From Eggerthellaceae bacterium (GTDB lineage Bacteria > Actinomycetota > Coriobacteriia > Coriobacteriales > Eggerthellaceae), in contig SUUI01000007.1 in the NCBI GenBank assembly GCA_015062605.1, forward strand, positions 22,535-86,534: 64,000 nt of DNA, written 5' to 3'. A model generated the notes under the pieces. That model had not been told where the DNA came from and did no database searches. It saw nothing but the letters and a program-made list of their open reading frames with translations. Positions 31,171 to 40,465 of the stretch are shown in pieces. The stretch's first letter is position 1; the number at the start of each line of letters is the position of its first letter. The position numbers were made by a program, and so were the translations under genes.

Positions 31171-31204
31171 TAACCCAATTTGTGTTTTTCGCATTGGAAT
31201 CGGC

Positions 31205-33844
31205 TTAATGGGCTTGGGCCCATTGCTCGCCGTACGAGACGTCGACGCGAAGCGGCACACTCAAGGCCACTGCATGCTCCATAATCTCCCCTACGAGCCC
31301 GCTTACGTATTCCAGCTCGTCGTGCGGCACCGAGAAATCCAGCTCGTCGTGCACCTGCAAAAGCATGGTCGTCTTCAAGCCCTCCGAAAGCAGGCGCTCC
31401 TGAATCCGCCTCATCGCAAGCTTGATGATGTCGGCAGCCGACCCCTGCATCGGATGGTTCATAGCGGTACGTTCACCGAATGCGCGCATGTTCGCATTGC
31501 CCGCACGAAGCTCTGGGATATGGCGCTTGCGGCCGAACATGGTCTGCGCGTATCCGAGCTCCTTCGCGTGCTCGACCGTTTGATCGAGGTATTCCCTGAC
31601 GCGAGGATATGCGGAGAAATAGCGCTCGATCATGCTGCGCGCCTCGGGAACGGGAATGTCGAGGCTTTGCGCCAACCCGAACGCCTGCTGTCCGTATACG
31701 ATGCCGAAATTGACCGCCTTCGCACGGCTTCTCATCGCAGGCGTGACCTCATCGACGGAAACTCCGAACACAGATGCGGCCGTCGCGGCATGGAAATCGG
31801 CTCCCGAGCAGAACGCTTCGATGAGTCGCTCGTCCCCGGAAAGGTGCGCAAGCAGCCTCAACTCGATTTGCGAGTAATCTGCCGACAAGAACACTTCCCC
31901 GTCGTTGAGCGGGATGAAGCACGTTCTGATCTGCTTCCCGAAATCGGTGCGCACGGGGATGTTCTGCAAGTTGGGATCCGAAGAAGAGAGTCGTCCAGTC
32001 GTTGTGACCGTCTGGTTGAACGTGGTATGCACCCTGCCATCGCTCGCGCGAGCCGCCATGCGAGGGAGCGCATCGATGTAGGTGGATTTCATCTTCGCCA
32101 ATTCGCGATAGGAAAGCACCAATCCTGGAAGCTCATGATCATTTGCAAGGTCTTTGAGTACGCTCGCATCGGTCGAGTAACCGCGCTTCGTCTTCTTTCC
32201 GTGGCGAAGCCCCAATACCTCGAAAAGGATGTGAGCGAGCTGCTGCGGTGAATCAATGTTGAATTCCTCGCCGGCCAGTTTGTAGATCTGATCGCGAAGC
32301 TGCTCGAGATCCCTTGCGGTAATATCGCCGAGCTCCGAAAGGCGCTTTGCATCGATTCGCGCGCCTGCGCGCTCCATCGCGGCAAGTACACCCACCAAAG
32401 GAGCGTCGATTTGGGCATATACGCTCCAGCTCCCATCAGCTTCGAGCGCTTTAGTGAGCGGATCGACCAAGGCAGCGCAGCAAACCGCAGCGCATGCGGC
32501 ACGGGCAAGATCATCATCTAGGGCGGGCAACGTAGATCCGAGATGGTATTCGACAAGGCCTGCAAGCGTATGCTTTCTAGACGAATCGAGAACGTAAGCA
32601 GCGACATCGACGTCGAAGGCATCCATGTTCAAGAGCGCCTCCGCATCGACGTAGGCGACTTCACCGCTGTCCGCAGGGAAGATCTCGCGAAGCGTTTCCT
32701 TCAGATCGAACGCGGAAAAACTCGCGCTTCTCACGACATCCGCGAATGCTTCGAGCGCCTCTGCATCCTCGAGAATCGCAACGCCATCAGGACAGGCGAA
32801 CGCAATCGATAAGCTTGAGCCGAACAAGGTCTCTTGGGCGTTTCGGCAAAATGCGATGCCGATGCGGGAGCCGGACCCGATAGCCGCTTCAAGGGCGCTT
32901 TTCGCATCCTTTCCGGTAAGCATTGGCTCGAAACGTATCTGGGAGGCAGATGTGCTGTCGTCAGGAGCGTCTTCGCCTTGCAGGCTCAGAACCTTGGAGA
33001 GATGCGTCGAGAAACGGTATTTCCCAAAAGCTTCGCGTAGTTTGTCAGCATCGAACGCGGGGAATGCGACCGATTCCACATCAAGATCGAGATCGACATC
33101 GCGCACGATGGTGGCGACTTGCCTGCTTATATAGGCAAGGTCCTTGTTGTCGCGCACGTGCTCGAGCTGCTTACCTTTGAGCTTATCAAGATTCTCGTAT
33201 AACCCGTCCATGCTGCCGAATTGCTGCAAAAGCTTGGCGGCGGTCTTTTGCCCGATGCCCGGAACGCCGGGGATGTTGTCAGAGGAATCCCCCATCAAAC
33301 CCAAGAAATCGGGAAACTGCGCAGGCGTGACACCGTACTTCTCCTCGACCATCGCCGGATCGAACACCACGACATCGGTGATGCCCTTTTTTGTCGTCAC
33401 GATGAACGTCTTATCGCTTGCGAGTTGGCAAGCATCCTTATCGCCCGTCACCAAAAGCGTCTCGTACCCGAGCGCCTCATCACGCGCGGCGACGGTTCCT
33501 AAGATGTCATCCCCTTCCCATCCGGGCATCTTCACGACAGGGATGCCCATCGCACCAAGCAGCTCTTCCATAATTGGAAACTGCACGCGTAATTCGTTAT
33601 CCATCGGAGGGCGCTGCGCCTTATACTGCTCGAGCGCTTCCATGCGGAACTTCGGCTTTCCCGCATCGAACGCGCAGATAATGGCATCGGGATGAGCGAT
33701 ATCGATGAATTTCAGGAGCATCGACAGAAAGCCGAAGCATGCGTTGGTCGGCGTGCCGTCAGGCGCGTTCATAGTCGGCGGCACGGCGTGATACGCACGA
33801 TGCATGAGCGAATTGCCATCGATGCATGCGACTTTCTTAGGCAT
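31205..33844 (-). CDS. polA: DNA polymerase I
   Basis: An 879-residue PolA with an N-terminal 5'-3' exonuclease domain (residues 1-290, GDSSDNIPGVPGIG helix-hairpin-helix). A degenerate 3'-5' exonuclease-like domain follows, in which the DxE metal motif is not evident (IGIAFCRN). The polymerase domain has the SADYSQIELR, RAKAVNFGIVYGQ and QVHDELDF motifs. Gap filling and Okazaki-fragment processing are expected, without proofreading. The start has AGGAG seven bases upstream. Length and layout are normal for Gram-positive PolA. Confidence 0.97.
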   Translation of the reverse strand: MPKKVACIDGNSLMHRAYHAVPPTMNAPDGTPTNACFGFLSMLLKFIDIAHPDAIICAFDAGKPKFRMEALEQYKAQRPPMDNELRVQFPIMEELLGAMGIPVVKMPGWEGDDILGTVAARDEALGYETLLVTGDKDACQLASDKTFIVTTKKGITDVVVFDPAMVEEKYGVTPAQFPDFLGLMGDSSDNIPGVPGIGQKTAAKLLQQFGSMDGLYENLDKLKGKQLEHVRDNKDLAYISRQVATIVRDVDLDLDVESVAFPAFDADKLREAFGKYRFSTHLSKVLSLQGEDAPDDSTSASQIRFEPMLTGKDAKSALEAAIGSGSRIGIAFCRNAQETLFGSSLSIAFACPDGVAILEDAEALEAFADVVRSASFSAFDLKETLREIFPADSGEVAYVDAEALLNMDAFDVDVAAYVLDSSRKHTLAGLVEYHLGSTLPALDDDLARAACAAVCCAALVDPLTKALEADGSWSVYAQIDAPLVGVLAAMERAGARIDAKRLSELGDITARDLEQLRDQIYKLAGEEFNIDSPQQLAHILFEVLGLRHGKKTKRGYSTDASVLKDLANDHELPGLVLSYRELAKMKSTYIDALPRMAARASDGRVHTTFNQTVTTTGRLSSSDPNLQNIPVRTDFGKQIRTCFIPLNDGEVFLSADYSQIELRLLAHLSGDERLIEAFCSGADFHAATAASVFGVSVDEVTPAMRSRAKAVNFGIVYGQQAFGLAQSLDIPVPEARSMIERYFSAYPRVREYLDQTVEHAKELGYAQTMFGRKRHIPELRAGNANMRAFGERTAMNHPMQGSAADIIKLAMRRIQERLLSEGLKTTMLLQVHDELDFSVPHDELEYVSGLVGEIMEHAVALSVPLRVDVSYGEQWAQAH

Positions 33845-33893
33845 GTTCGTACTCCTTAGATGTGTCCTTGCATAAATCCAGGTGAAAGCAGGC

Positions 33894-34574
33894 TTATACG
33901 GTCCACAGGTAACCGACGCCGCGCACCGTCTCGAGATGCTGTGCCAGCTCCGGGCCGAGCTTCGCGCGGACTCGGCGTACGTGCACGTCGACCGTACGCG
34001 TGCCTCCGTAGTAATCGAAGCCCCATACTCGGCTTAAGAGCACATCACGCGAATACGTCTTTCCTGGATGAGTGACCAAAAACGCGAGTAGCGCATACTC
34101 GAGATATGTGAAGTCGATGGGCTCACCGTTGATCTTCACCTGGTACGTTGAGAGGTTGATGGTCATATCCTCGACCGTGATGCAGTCGCTAACCGCGCTC
34201 TCGTTTCCCGGCCACAGCAAGTGGCGCACGCGCACGCCGCATTCCTCTATCGAAGCGTTTCGCACCACGAAATCGCTTTTGACGCGCATCGGCATCCGGA
34301 AATCGGCAACCACGCGTTCGTCGACGATGATGAGAAGCGATGCCTGCGTGGCATCAACCAAGAGGTCCTCCACGGATGCAAGCACATCGAGGCTGCCATT
34401 CCGGACCTCGAAAACCACCAAATCGCAATCCTGATGCTCTAAGATCAGCGAGCGAAGCTTCATCGAGGACCCCGTATAAACCTCGGTATCCATCTTCGAG
34501 AGGAGCGTTTTGAATTTATGGGCGTTATCGAGGCTATCAGCGACGAACACCACTTTCTTGCGGCGCATCATCAC
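33894..34574 (-). CDS. OmpR/GlnR-type winged-helix regulator with atypical receiver, co-transcribed with glnA
   Basis: A 226-residue protein. Residues 1-120 resemble a receiver domain, but the phospho-acceptor Asp is replaced by Glu56 (VVFEVRNG) and the acidic pocket is reduced to a single Asp13. Residues 130-226 are an OmpR-type winged helix (RTVDVHVRRVRAKLG, VRGVGYLW). It lies just after glnA with an overlapping GTGA, and no histidine kinase is nearby. GlnR in Actinobacteria is an orphan OmpR-type nitrogen regulator, so control of glnA is a reasonable inference, but I cannot prove orthology. The start may be GTG (34574) or the next ATG codons. Confidence 0.82.
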   Translation of the reverse strand: MMMRRKKVVFVADSLDNAHKFKTLLSKMDTEVYTGSSMKLRSLILEHQDCDLVVFEVRNGSLDVLASVEDLLVDATQASLLIIVDERVVADFRMPMRVKSDFVVRNASIEECGVRVRHLLWPGNESAVSDCITVEDMTINLSTYQVKINGEPIDFTYLEYALLAFLVTHPGKTYSRDVLLSRVWGFDYYGGTRTVDVHVRRVRAKLGPELAQHLETVRGVGYLWTV

Positions 34575-35908
34575 AATACCCCCAGATACCTATCGTGTTC
34601 CCATGAAGAAACATGGCGCTGGTACTCGTCCCATTCGGCGCGCTTCGCTTTAACTAAGAAGTCGTGGATATGCTCGCCGAGCACTTCGCGCATAAGCTCG
34701 CTTTTAGCGAAGATCTCCACTGCCTCCCCCAGTGTTTCGGGAAGGACGGCGATGCCGCGGCTGCGAAGCTCGTTGCGCGAGAGCTTCTTCAAGCTCGCGT
34801 CCTCGTTCGGAGCATCGAGTTCGAGCTCGTCGGAGATGCCTTTGAGGCCTGCTGCGAGCAGGACGGCGAACGCGAGATACGGATTCGCAGCCGGATCGGG
34901 GCTTCGCAGCGCGAAACGGCATGCGATGGGGCTGTTCGGACGGTAACCGGGCACGCGGATGAGCGAATCGCGATTATTCATCGACCATGTGACACCGATG
35001 GGAGCATCGCCATTCGGAACCAAGCGCTTATACGAATTGACCGTCTGATTCGTTACCAAGCAGTATTCGGGTGCATAACGCAAAAGCCCAGCCAAAAAAT
35101 GCTTTGCGAGCGGGGTCAGATGATAGCCATCAGGATCGTTCTCGTCATAGAACAGGTTCTCGCCTTCTAAGTCGAGCAGGCTCATGTGCACATGCATGCC
35201 ATTGCCCGGTTGATCTTCCATAGGCTTGGGCATAAACGACGCATACACGCCATGCTTGTCGGCAACTTCCTTCACAACGAGCTTGTAAGTCATGACCGCG
35301 TCCGCCATGGAAAGAGCATCGCAGAAGCGCAGATCGATCTCGTGTTGGCTCGGTCCGCTTTCGTGATGGGAATACTCGACGGGAATGCCCATCTTTTCAA
35401 GGGTCAATACCGTATCACGGCGCAAATCGCTCGCATAATCCAAACTCGTCAGATCGAAATAACCGCCTTGGTCGAGCACCTCCGTGCCGTTGGGATCCTT
35501 GAAATAGAAGTACTCGAGCTCCGGACCGACGTTGAATGAATAGCCCATATCCAAGGCGCGCTTGCAGATCTTATCGAGTACCCAGCGCGGATCGCCCGCC
35601 GCATGCTCGCCATCAGGCGTCTTGATCGTGCAGTACATACGTGCAACCGCATTCGAAGCCGGTCTCCATGGGAGGACCTGGAACGTCGAGGGGTCAGGGA
35701 AGGCAAGCATGTCGGAATTCGAATCGGTGCTGAATCCGGCGACGCACGTTCCGTCGAAGCCCATCCCCTCTTCGAATGCCCAATCGAGCTCCGAGGGGAT
35801 GACGGCAAACGACTTGATTGCGCCGAGCGTATCAGTGAACCAGAACCGCACGAAGTGCACATCGCGGCTCTCGATGGTCTTAAGCACAAAGTCCTGTTCG
35901 GGGTTCAT
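34571..35908 (-). CDS. glnA: glutamine synthetase, type I
   Basis: A 445-residue GSI with MGFDGTCVAGF-type N-terminal residues, the ATP-binding core (KPMEDQPGNGMHVHMSL) and a C-terminal NPYLAFAVLLAAGLKGI. The segment that would hold the adenylylation Tyr has no Tyr in the usual context, suggesting the alpha form controlled by feedback. I place the start at 35908 (GAGGAAGGTG upstream); the frame is open to 36025 but without a ribosome site. It assimilates ammonium into glutamine. A regulator gene overlaps its stop. Confidence 0.96.
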   Translation of the reverse strand: MNPEQDFVLKTIESRDVHFVRFWFTDTLGAIKSFAVIPSELDWAFEEGMGFDGTCVAGFSTDSNSDMLAFPDPSTFQVLPWRPASNAVARMYCTIKTPDGEHAAGDPRWVLDKICKRALDMGYSFNVGPELEYFYFKDPNGTEVLDQGGYFDLTSLDYASDLRRDTVLTLEKMGIPVEYSHHESGPSQHEIDLRFCDALSMADAVMTYKLVVKEVADKHGVYASFMPKPMEDQPGNGMHVHMSLLDLEGENLFYDENDPDGYHLTPLAKHFLAGLLRYAPEYCLVTNQTVNSYKRLVPNGDAPIGVTWSMNNRDSLIRVPGYRPNSPIACRFALRSPDPAANPYLAFAVLLAAGLKGISDELELDAPNEDASLKKLSRNELRSRGIAVLPETLGEAVEIFAKSELMREVLGEHIHDFLVKAKRAEWDEYQRHVSSWEHDRYLGVL

Positions 35909-36115
35909 GAGAACACCTTCCTCGTTAGAAAAAGCAGAAAACGACACAAAAGAACACGGAGTTTTTCCAAAAGAATATTGTACCGTATCCTGTGCGATGT
36001 GTGAGATAAACCCTTCGACGTGCAATTATTCACGTGAATGCCGTATACTTCTATCGGCGTAAATACCCTATGAATCAAAGCTCTTGCGCCGCCGTCCAGA
36101 AAGGAATCGCCACCT
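35909..36115. promoter_or_regulatory. divergent promoter region glnA / polymer locus
   Basis: The 207-base gap holds a minus-strand TACAAT (35982-35977), 75 bases upstream of glnA, and a plus-strand TATACT at 36044-36049. A perfect 12-base palindrome ATTCACGTGAAT (36028-36039) sits just upstream of the latter. Neither promoter has a clear -35, consistent with activator dependence, which is inference. Confidence 0.5.
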
Positions 36116-37123
36116 ATGTCGTTTGCGAAAAAGGCATTCAAGGCAATCGATAAGAACCCGATCGGCCATAAGCTCGCCGTCGCGCGACGCGGCGCACTCG
36201 ATGCTTTAGCTGATCCTTCGGTCGTGACCAAGGCGCCCTATCGATTCATAGACAGGAGCCACGGGTCCGAATCGATGTGCATGATCCTCGCGGGCTACAA
36301 GCCCACGCTTTGGAATGATGTCTTCGCCCGCTTGGCAGCATCGCTGCCAAGCGGTTTCGATGTATGCGTGCTTTCGAGCGGATTGTTCGACGAGCGCCTC
36401 GACAGAATAGCAGAGGAGCATGGTTGGTCGTACCTGTCAACCGAAGTCAACCAGCTTGCGAATATTCAGAACAAGGCCATCGAACTCCATCCGAGCGCAA
36501 CTTGGATATACAAAGTCGACGAGGATATCTTCGTCACCGACGGGCTCTTCAATGGTCTGCGCGAAGGCTTAGAGCGGGTAAGCGAGACAACATGTTGGCG
36601 CCCTGCATTCGCGGCGCCTTTGCTCAATGTGAATACATATACGAGCATCCGGCTCCTCGAGCTTGTAGGGCTTACCGAGGACTTCCAAGCTCAAGGGCTC
36701 TGCGAAGTGGCATACACGGACGGCATCACCCATAACATCGGTCTGCTCGAAGACCCGCGAGTCTCTAAGTACATGTGGGGAGAAAGCCAAGAAGTGCTCG
36801 CGGATATCGATGTGCTCGCCAGAGCATTGGCCCTGCAGCCGTTCTCCTTTTCGCTGTGCCCAGGACGTTTCAGCATCGGCGTCATCCTGTTTTCACGTGC
36901 GACGTGGGAAGCCTTCGACCACTTCCCCGTAAACAGCCGCAAAAACGGTTTGGGCGATGACGAGGAGCACGTTGCCACGTTCGCATGCCTTACGGGCCAT
37001 CCCATCCTCGTCTGTGAGAACCTGCTTGCCGGCCATCTCGGATATGGTCCGCAAACCGAAGACATGCTCGCCTATCACGAAGCGCATCCCGATGTATTCG
37101 CATTCAAGGGAGACATGAGATGA
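36116..37123 (+). CDS. putative glycosyltransferase (GT-A-like), family not recognised
   Basis: A 335-residue protein with no signal peptide and no membrane segment. A KVDEDIFV segment (about residues 125-132) resembles a DxD-type nucleotide-sugar/metal motif after an Ile/Val-rich strand, and the N-terminal half looks like alternating strand and helix of a GT-A fold. The family is not one I can name. It begins the plus-strand polymer block, AAAGGA ten bases upstream of the ATG, and its stop overlaps the DUF4422 gene start (ATGA). Function as a transferase is inference from the motif and context. Confidence 0.55.
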   Translation: MSFAKKAFKAIDKNPIGHKLAVARRGALDALADPSVVTKAPYRFIDRSHGSESMCMILAGYKPTLWNDVFARLAASLPSGFDVCVLSSGLFDERLDRIAEEHGWSYLSTEVNQLANIQNKAIELHPSATWIYKVDEDIFVTDGLFNGLREGLERVSETTCWRPAFAAPLLNVNTYTSIRLLELVGLTEDFQAQGLCEVAYTDGITHNIGLLEDPRVSKYMWGESQEVLADIDVLARALALQPFSFSLCPGRFSIGVILFSRATWEAFDHFPVNSRKNGLGDDEEHVATFACLTGHPILVCENLLAGHLGYGPQTEDMLAYHEAHPDVFAFKGDMR

Positions 37124-38163
37124 TCAACATCGTCGAAAAGCTTAGAAACGTCGCATCGCAGGCGAGCAAATCCGACGGGGATGCCGTCATCGAGGGCGAT
37201 GTGCCCGCCGTCATCATAGCGGTCTCATGTCATAAGCCCACGTCGATTCCCAAGGCAGGGGCATATCTGCCCATCCATGTCGGTGCAGCACTCGCGCAGG
37301 AGCCGATCGCCTCAATGCAACCCGACGACGAAGGCGACAACATCTCTGCGACCAACCCCCGTTTCTGCGAGCTCACCGCGCAGTATTGGGCATGGAAGCA
37401 TGTCGAAGCCGAATATGTCGGACTCTGCCACTATCGCCGCTACTTCTGCTTTGACAGCCTCGACCACGAAATGAACGATCACGCTCAAATCGAAGTGAGC
37501 GACCTGACACCTGAAACCGCACGCGAATACCGCCTCGACGACGATGTGCTGATCTCCCAGACGGTGCAGCAATACGACATGATCATCCCCAAAGAGTGGG
37601 ACATCCGCGGAGTGTATACGCCTAAGGGACCGAAACGCTCCGTTGCGAAGCACATGATCGCCTATGGTCTTGTCACGAAGAAGCTCCTTAAAGCACTTGA
37701 CAAGGCAGTCGCGAAGCGACAGCGCGCATATCGCAGGGATCTCAACGACTACCTTAGCGGGTCAACCTATATCGGATACAACTGCTTCATCGCGCGCCGC
37801 GACCTGTTCGACAAGCTCTGCGATTTCGAGTTCGATGTCCTGGACGCCTTAGATGAGAGCTTCGATTTCTCGAACGACCCCAAAAACGGCGAACGCGTCT
37901 TCGGTTATCTCGGCGAAATCCTCTTCAGCGCGTTCGTTGTGCACCTTGCACGCGAAGGCAAGGCGAATATCGGAGAGTTCCCACTTGTTTTCTTCGAATA
38001 CACCTACGGAGAAGAGGAGCTCGCCGCACTCTTGGAGAAGGGGCCGATCGTCCACGAGAGGGGTGATCCAGGCGCCATCGCCCGCGCGAAGGAGCGCCTG
38101 CTCCCCTACGGCAGCAGGCGACGCGCAGCGGCCAATACCGTGCGCGGCCTCTTCCGAAGATAG
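37120..38163 (+). CDS. DUF4422 domain putative glycosyltransferase
   Basis: A 347-residue protein with the DUF4422 signature FCELTAQYWAWKH, then EYVGLCHYRRYF, and later WDIRGVY and an NCFIARRDLF stretch. DUF4422 proteins occur in capsule and lipooligosaccharide loci and are predicted glycosyltransferases of the GT-A type; activities are mostly untested. It overlaps the gene before it by four bases and is 23 bases before the first sulfatase-fold gene, so it should share their transcript. Confidence 0.8.
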   Translation: MINIVEKLRNVASQASKSDGDAVIEGDVPAVIIAVSCHKPTSIPKAGAYLPIHVGAALAQEPIASMQPDDEGDNISATNPRFCELTAQYWAWKHVEAEYVGLCHYRRYFCFDSLDHEMNDHAQIEVSDLTPETAREYRLDDDVLISQTVQQYDMIIPKEWDIRGVYTPKGPKRSVAKHMIAYGLVTKKLLKALDKAVAKRQRAYRRDLNDYLSGSTYIGYNCFIARRDLFDKLCDFEFDVLDALDESFDFSNDPKNGERVFGYLGEILFSAFVVHLAREGKANIGEFPLVFFEYTYGEEELAALLEKGPIVHERGDPGAIARAKERLLPYGSRRRAAANTVRGLFRR

Positions 38164-38186
38164 GGTATCGGGGCGAACCAAGCGGA

Positions 38187-40295
38187 ATGGTTCAGATCGA
38201 TCGAAAAGAGGGTTTCGGTTTCATCGCAAGGCGTTGCGTCATAGCCGCCTATGACGCGTTTTCTCTGTTGGCAGTCTCCGCCATCATCGCACTCGGCATC
38301 CCTGAGAACGCGTATGCCTACGTCGATCCCTCTGTCATGACCTACACGATCCAAGCGCTCGCCGGCGTCGCCGTCGCACTCGGAGCGGTCGCTGGCGTCG
38401 CCTTCCGAAGGACGAGAAGAGTGCTGTTTAATCTGCTGCGAATCGACGAGAACGCCGGCAAGACAGTTGAGAGAAAGGTGTTTCGCATCGCAGAAGGCGA
38501 CGTTAGGGCACATGCCGTTGCAGATAGGCAAGCGAAAAGGATGATCGCCTCGATGACGAAAACCGGCCAAAGCGAGCTTTCTTGGAAATCGCGGTTCTTG
38601 TTCGCGCTCATCGCTTCGGGTTTCTTCACGTTCACGTTCTTCGTCGCGTCCCCATATGAACTGATCGGCGGAGGGTCGGACAGCCTCATGTTCGGCCTTT
38701 CCGAAACATGGAGGCCCTTTGCTGTAGCAGGCATCATCATATGGATCGCACTTGCCGTCATCATCTCGCTTCTCAAGGGCAAAGCGTTCAACATCTCCGT
38801 CGCCTCGGTCATCGGATTCGGATTATTGTGCTATCTGCAGGCTCTTTTCGGGAACGGATCGCTCCCCTCCGCCGATGGCGCCGAGGTCGCGTGGGACAAC
38901 TTCAGTACGACGACGATCATCAACGGCATCTTATGGCTTCTGGGCATCGTTGCACTTGCCATTTTCCTTTGGAAAAAACCGACGCTGTGTCGAAACGCCC
39001 TGTGCGTCTTGGCTGTGTGCGTGGCAATCGTCGAGGCTGTTGGCGTAGGGAGCCTTTTCCTCGATCCGGTCGTCATGGCAAAGTCTGCCAACGATTCGGA
39101 AGTGCATGTAACCGAGGATGGCCTCTTTGATATTTCCGATAAGGAAAACGTCGTTCTGTTCCTCCTTGATTGGTACGACAACGCAACGCTTAATTACCTG
39201 TACGACACGAATCCGAACATGCTCGATGAGATGACAGGGTTCACCTATTACAAAGATGTATCGGGTTCGATCGCACCGACCAGATACGCCGTCCCATGGA
39301 TCTTAACCGCTCAGATGATCCAGCATGACGAGCTCTATTCCCATTACCTTTCAACCATTTACGATCGCTCGACCTTCCTCGATGACCTGAAGGCAACCGG
39401 ATACTCGATAGGCATCTACACTGACACATTCGGCGCAACGAAGGCAGAGGTTTCACGCGGCATCGAATACACCTCCGAACGCGCCTTCAACATAAAGCCC
39501 ATCGAGACAATCGGCTTAGACGTCCCGGCTGCTTTGCTGGTCATGTACAAAGCGTCTTGCTATCGGAATCTACCGTGGGTAGCAAAACCGGCCTTCTGGT
39601 TCTATACAGACCAGATCAACCAGGCCATGGCGCAGAAGAACGAGCCGGGCACGAATCCAGCTAATACGCCCTATATCATGGACGATGCAGGCTATTACGC
39701 AAAGCTCAAGCAGACCCGCCTGAAGATCAACGATGATGACACTGGATCCTTCCGCATCATCCACCTCATGGGAATCCATGAACCATTCAACCTTGACGAG
39801 AATGGCGAAGCGCTACCCGAGGGAACGATGAGCAACGAATACCGCCAAGGTCTCGGCGTCATGAAGATGGTTTCTGAATATATCCATCAGCTAAAGGAGC
39901 TGGGCGTTTACGAAAAGACGACCATCATCATTTCCTGCGACCATGGCACATGGATCTGGGACGAGGTGCCACTTGCAGTGCCGAACAGCCCCATCATGCT
40001 CGTCAAACCTGCTGGCGCTGGGGACCAAGACGGTCCTGCTAAGCTCTCATATGCCCCCATCAGCCAATACGATCTGCACGCGAGCATCATGAAGGCTATC
40101 ACAGGAGACGGCTCCAAGTACGGCACTGCCTTCGATGAGGTCGACGAAGATGCGCATCGCGTGCGCATGTATATCCACCCCACAATCGACGTTCCGCCCG
40201 ACGACACGGATTTCATCGAGTATGAAATCGATGGATACACACTCGATTTCAGCAATTGGCATACAACCGGCAAGGTCTGGAGCTGCTTCGAATAG
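38187..40295 (+). CDS. 7-TM sulfatase-fold (LtaS/GacH-like) phosphotransferase, copy 1
   Basis: A 702-residue membrane protein. Seven predicted helices occupy the first ~300 residues, starting with a signal-anchor ending at AYAYVDPS. The rest is an extracellular alkaline-phosphatase-superfamily domain with metal/nucleophile motifs LLDWYD, a Thr in IAPTRYA and CDHGTW. LtaS and GacH enzymes of this fold transfer phosphoglycerol from phosphatidylglycerol to a glycan or polymer; that reaction is the best inference, but phosphoethanolamine transfer is possible. Copy 2 follows the next gene (42393) with near-identical stretches. The ribosome site is weak (GGGG 14 bases upstream). Confidence 0.78.
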   Translation: MVQIDRKEGFGFIARRCVIAAYDAFSLLAVSAIIALGIPENAYAYVDPSVMTYTIQALAGVAVALGAVAGVAFRRTRRVLFNLLRIDENAGKTVERKVFRIAEGDVRAHAVADRQAKRMIASMTKTGQSELSWKSRFLFALIASGFFTFTFFVASPYELIGGGSDSLMFGLSETWRPFAVAGIIIWIALAVIISLLKGKAFNISVASVIGFGLLCYLQALFGNGSLPSADGAEVAWDNFSTTTIINGILWLLGIVALAIFLWKKPTLCRNALCVLAVCVAIVEAVGVGSLFLDPVVMAKSANDSEVHVTEDGLFDISDKENVVLFLLDWYDNATLNYLYDTNPNMLDEMTGFTYYKDVSGSIAPTRYAVPWILTAQMIQHDELYSHYLSTIYDRSTFLDDLKATGYSIGIYTDTFGATKAEVSRGIEYTSERAFNIKPIETIGLDVPAALLVMYKASCYRNLPWVAKPAFWFYTDQINQAMAQKNEPGTNPANTPYIMDDAGYYAKLKQTRLKINDDDTGSFRIIHLMGIHEPFNLDENGEALPEGTMSNEYRQGLGVMKMVSEYIHQLKELGVYEKTTIIISCDHGTWIWDEVPLAVPNSPIMLVKPAGAGDQDGPAKLSYAPISQYDLHASIMKAITGDGSKYGTAFDEVDEDAHRVRMYIHPTIDVPPDDTDFIEYEIDGYTLDFSNWHTTGKVWSCFE
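39381..39407 (+). repeat. 27-base segment identical to copy at 43581
   Basis: GATGACCTGAAGGCAACCGG and the following seven bases are identical in both sulfatase-fold genes, exactly 4200 bases apart and in frame, indicating duplication or gene conversion. Confidence 0.85.
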
Positions 40296-40465
40296 GGAAT
40301 CGAAGAAGCGGGCGATCGCATCCTGCACATTGTCCCTTTGCCTTGGATAAATACGTCTCTAACCTTGCATATTTCATGCACTTCGCCTGCATATTCATTT
40401 ATGCGTATCGAATGGTAGTAAAATGAAAAGTCGGATTTTAAACGACGTAGAAGGATTATTCACTG

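Noticed and set aside
31205..33844. PolA proofreading loss as a novelty
   Set aside because: A degenerate 3'-5' exonuclease domain is common in Gram-positive PolA.
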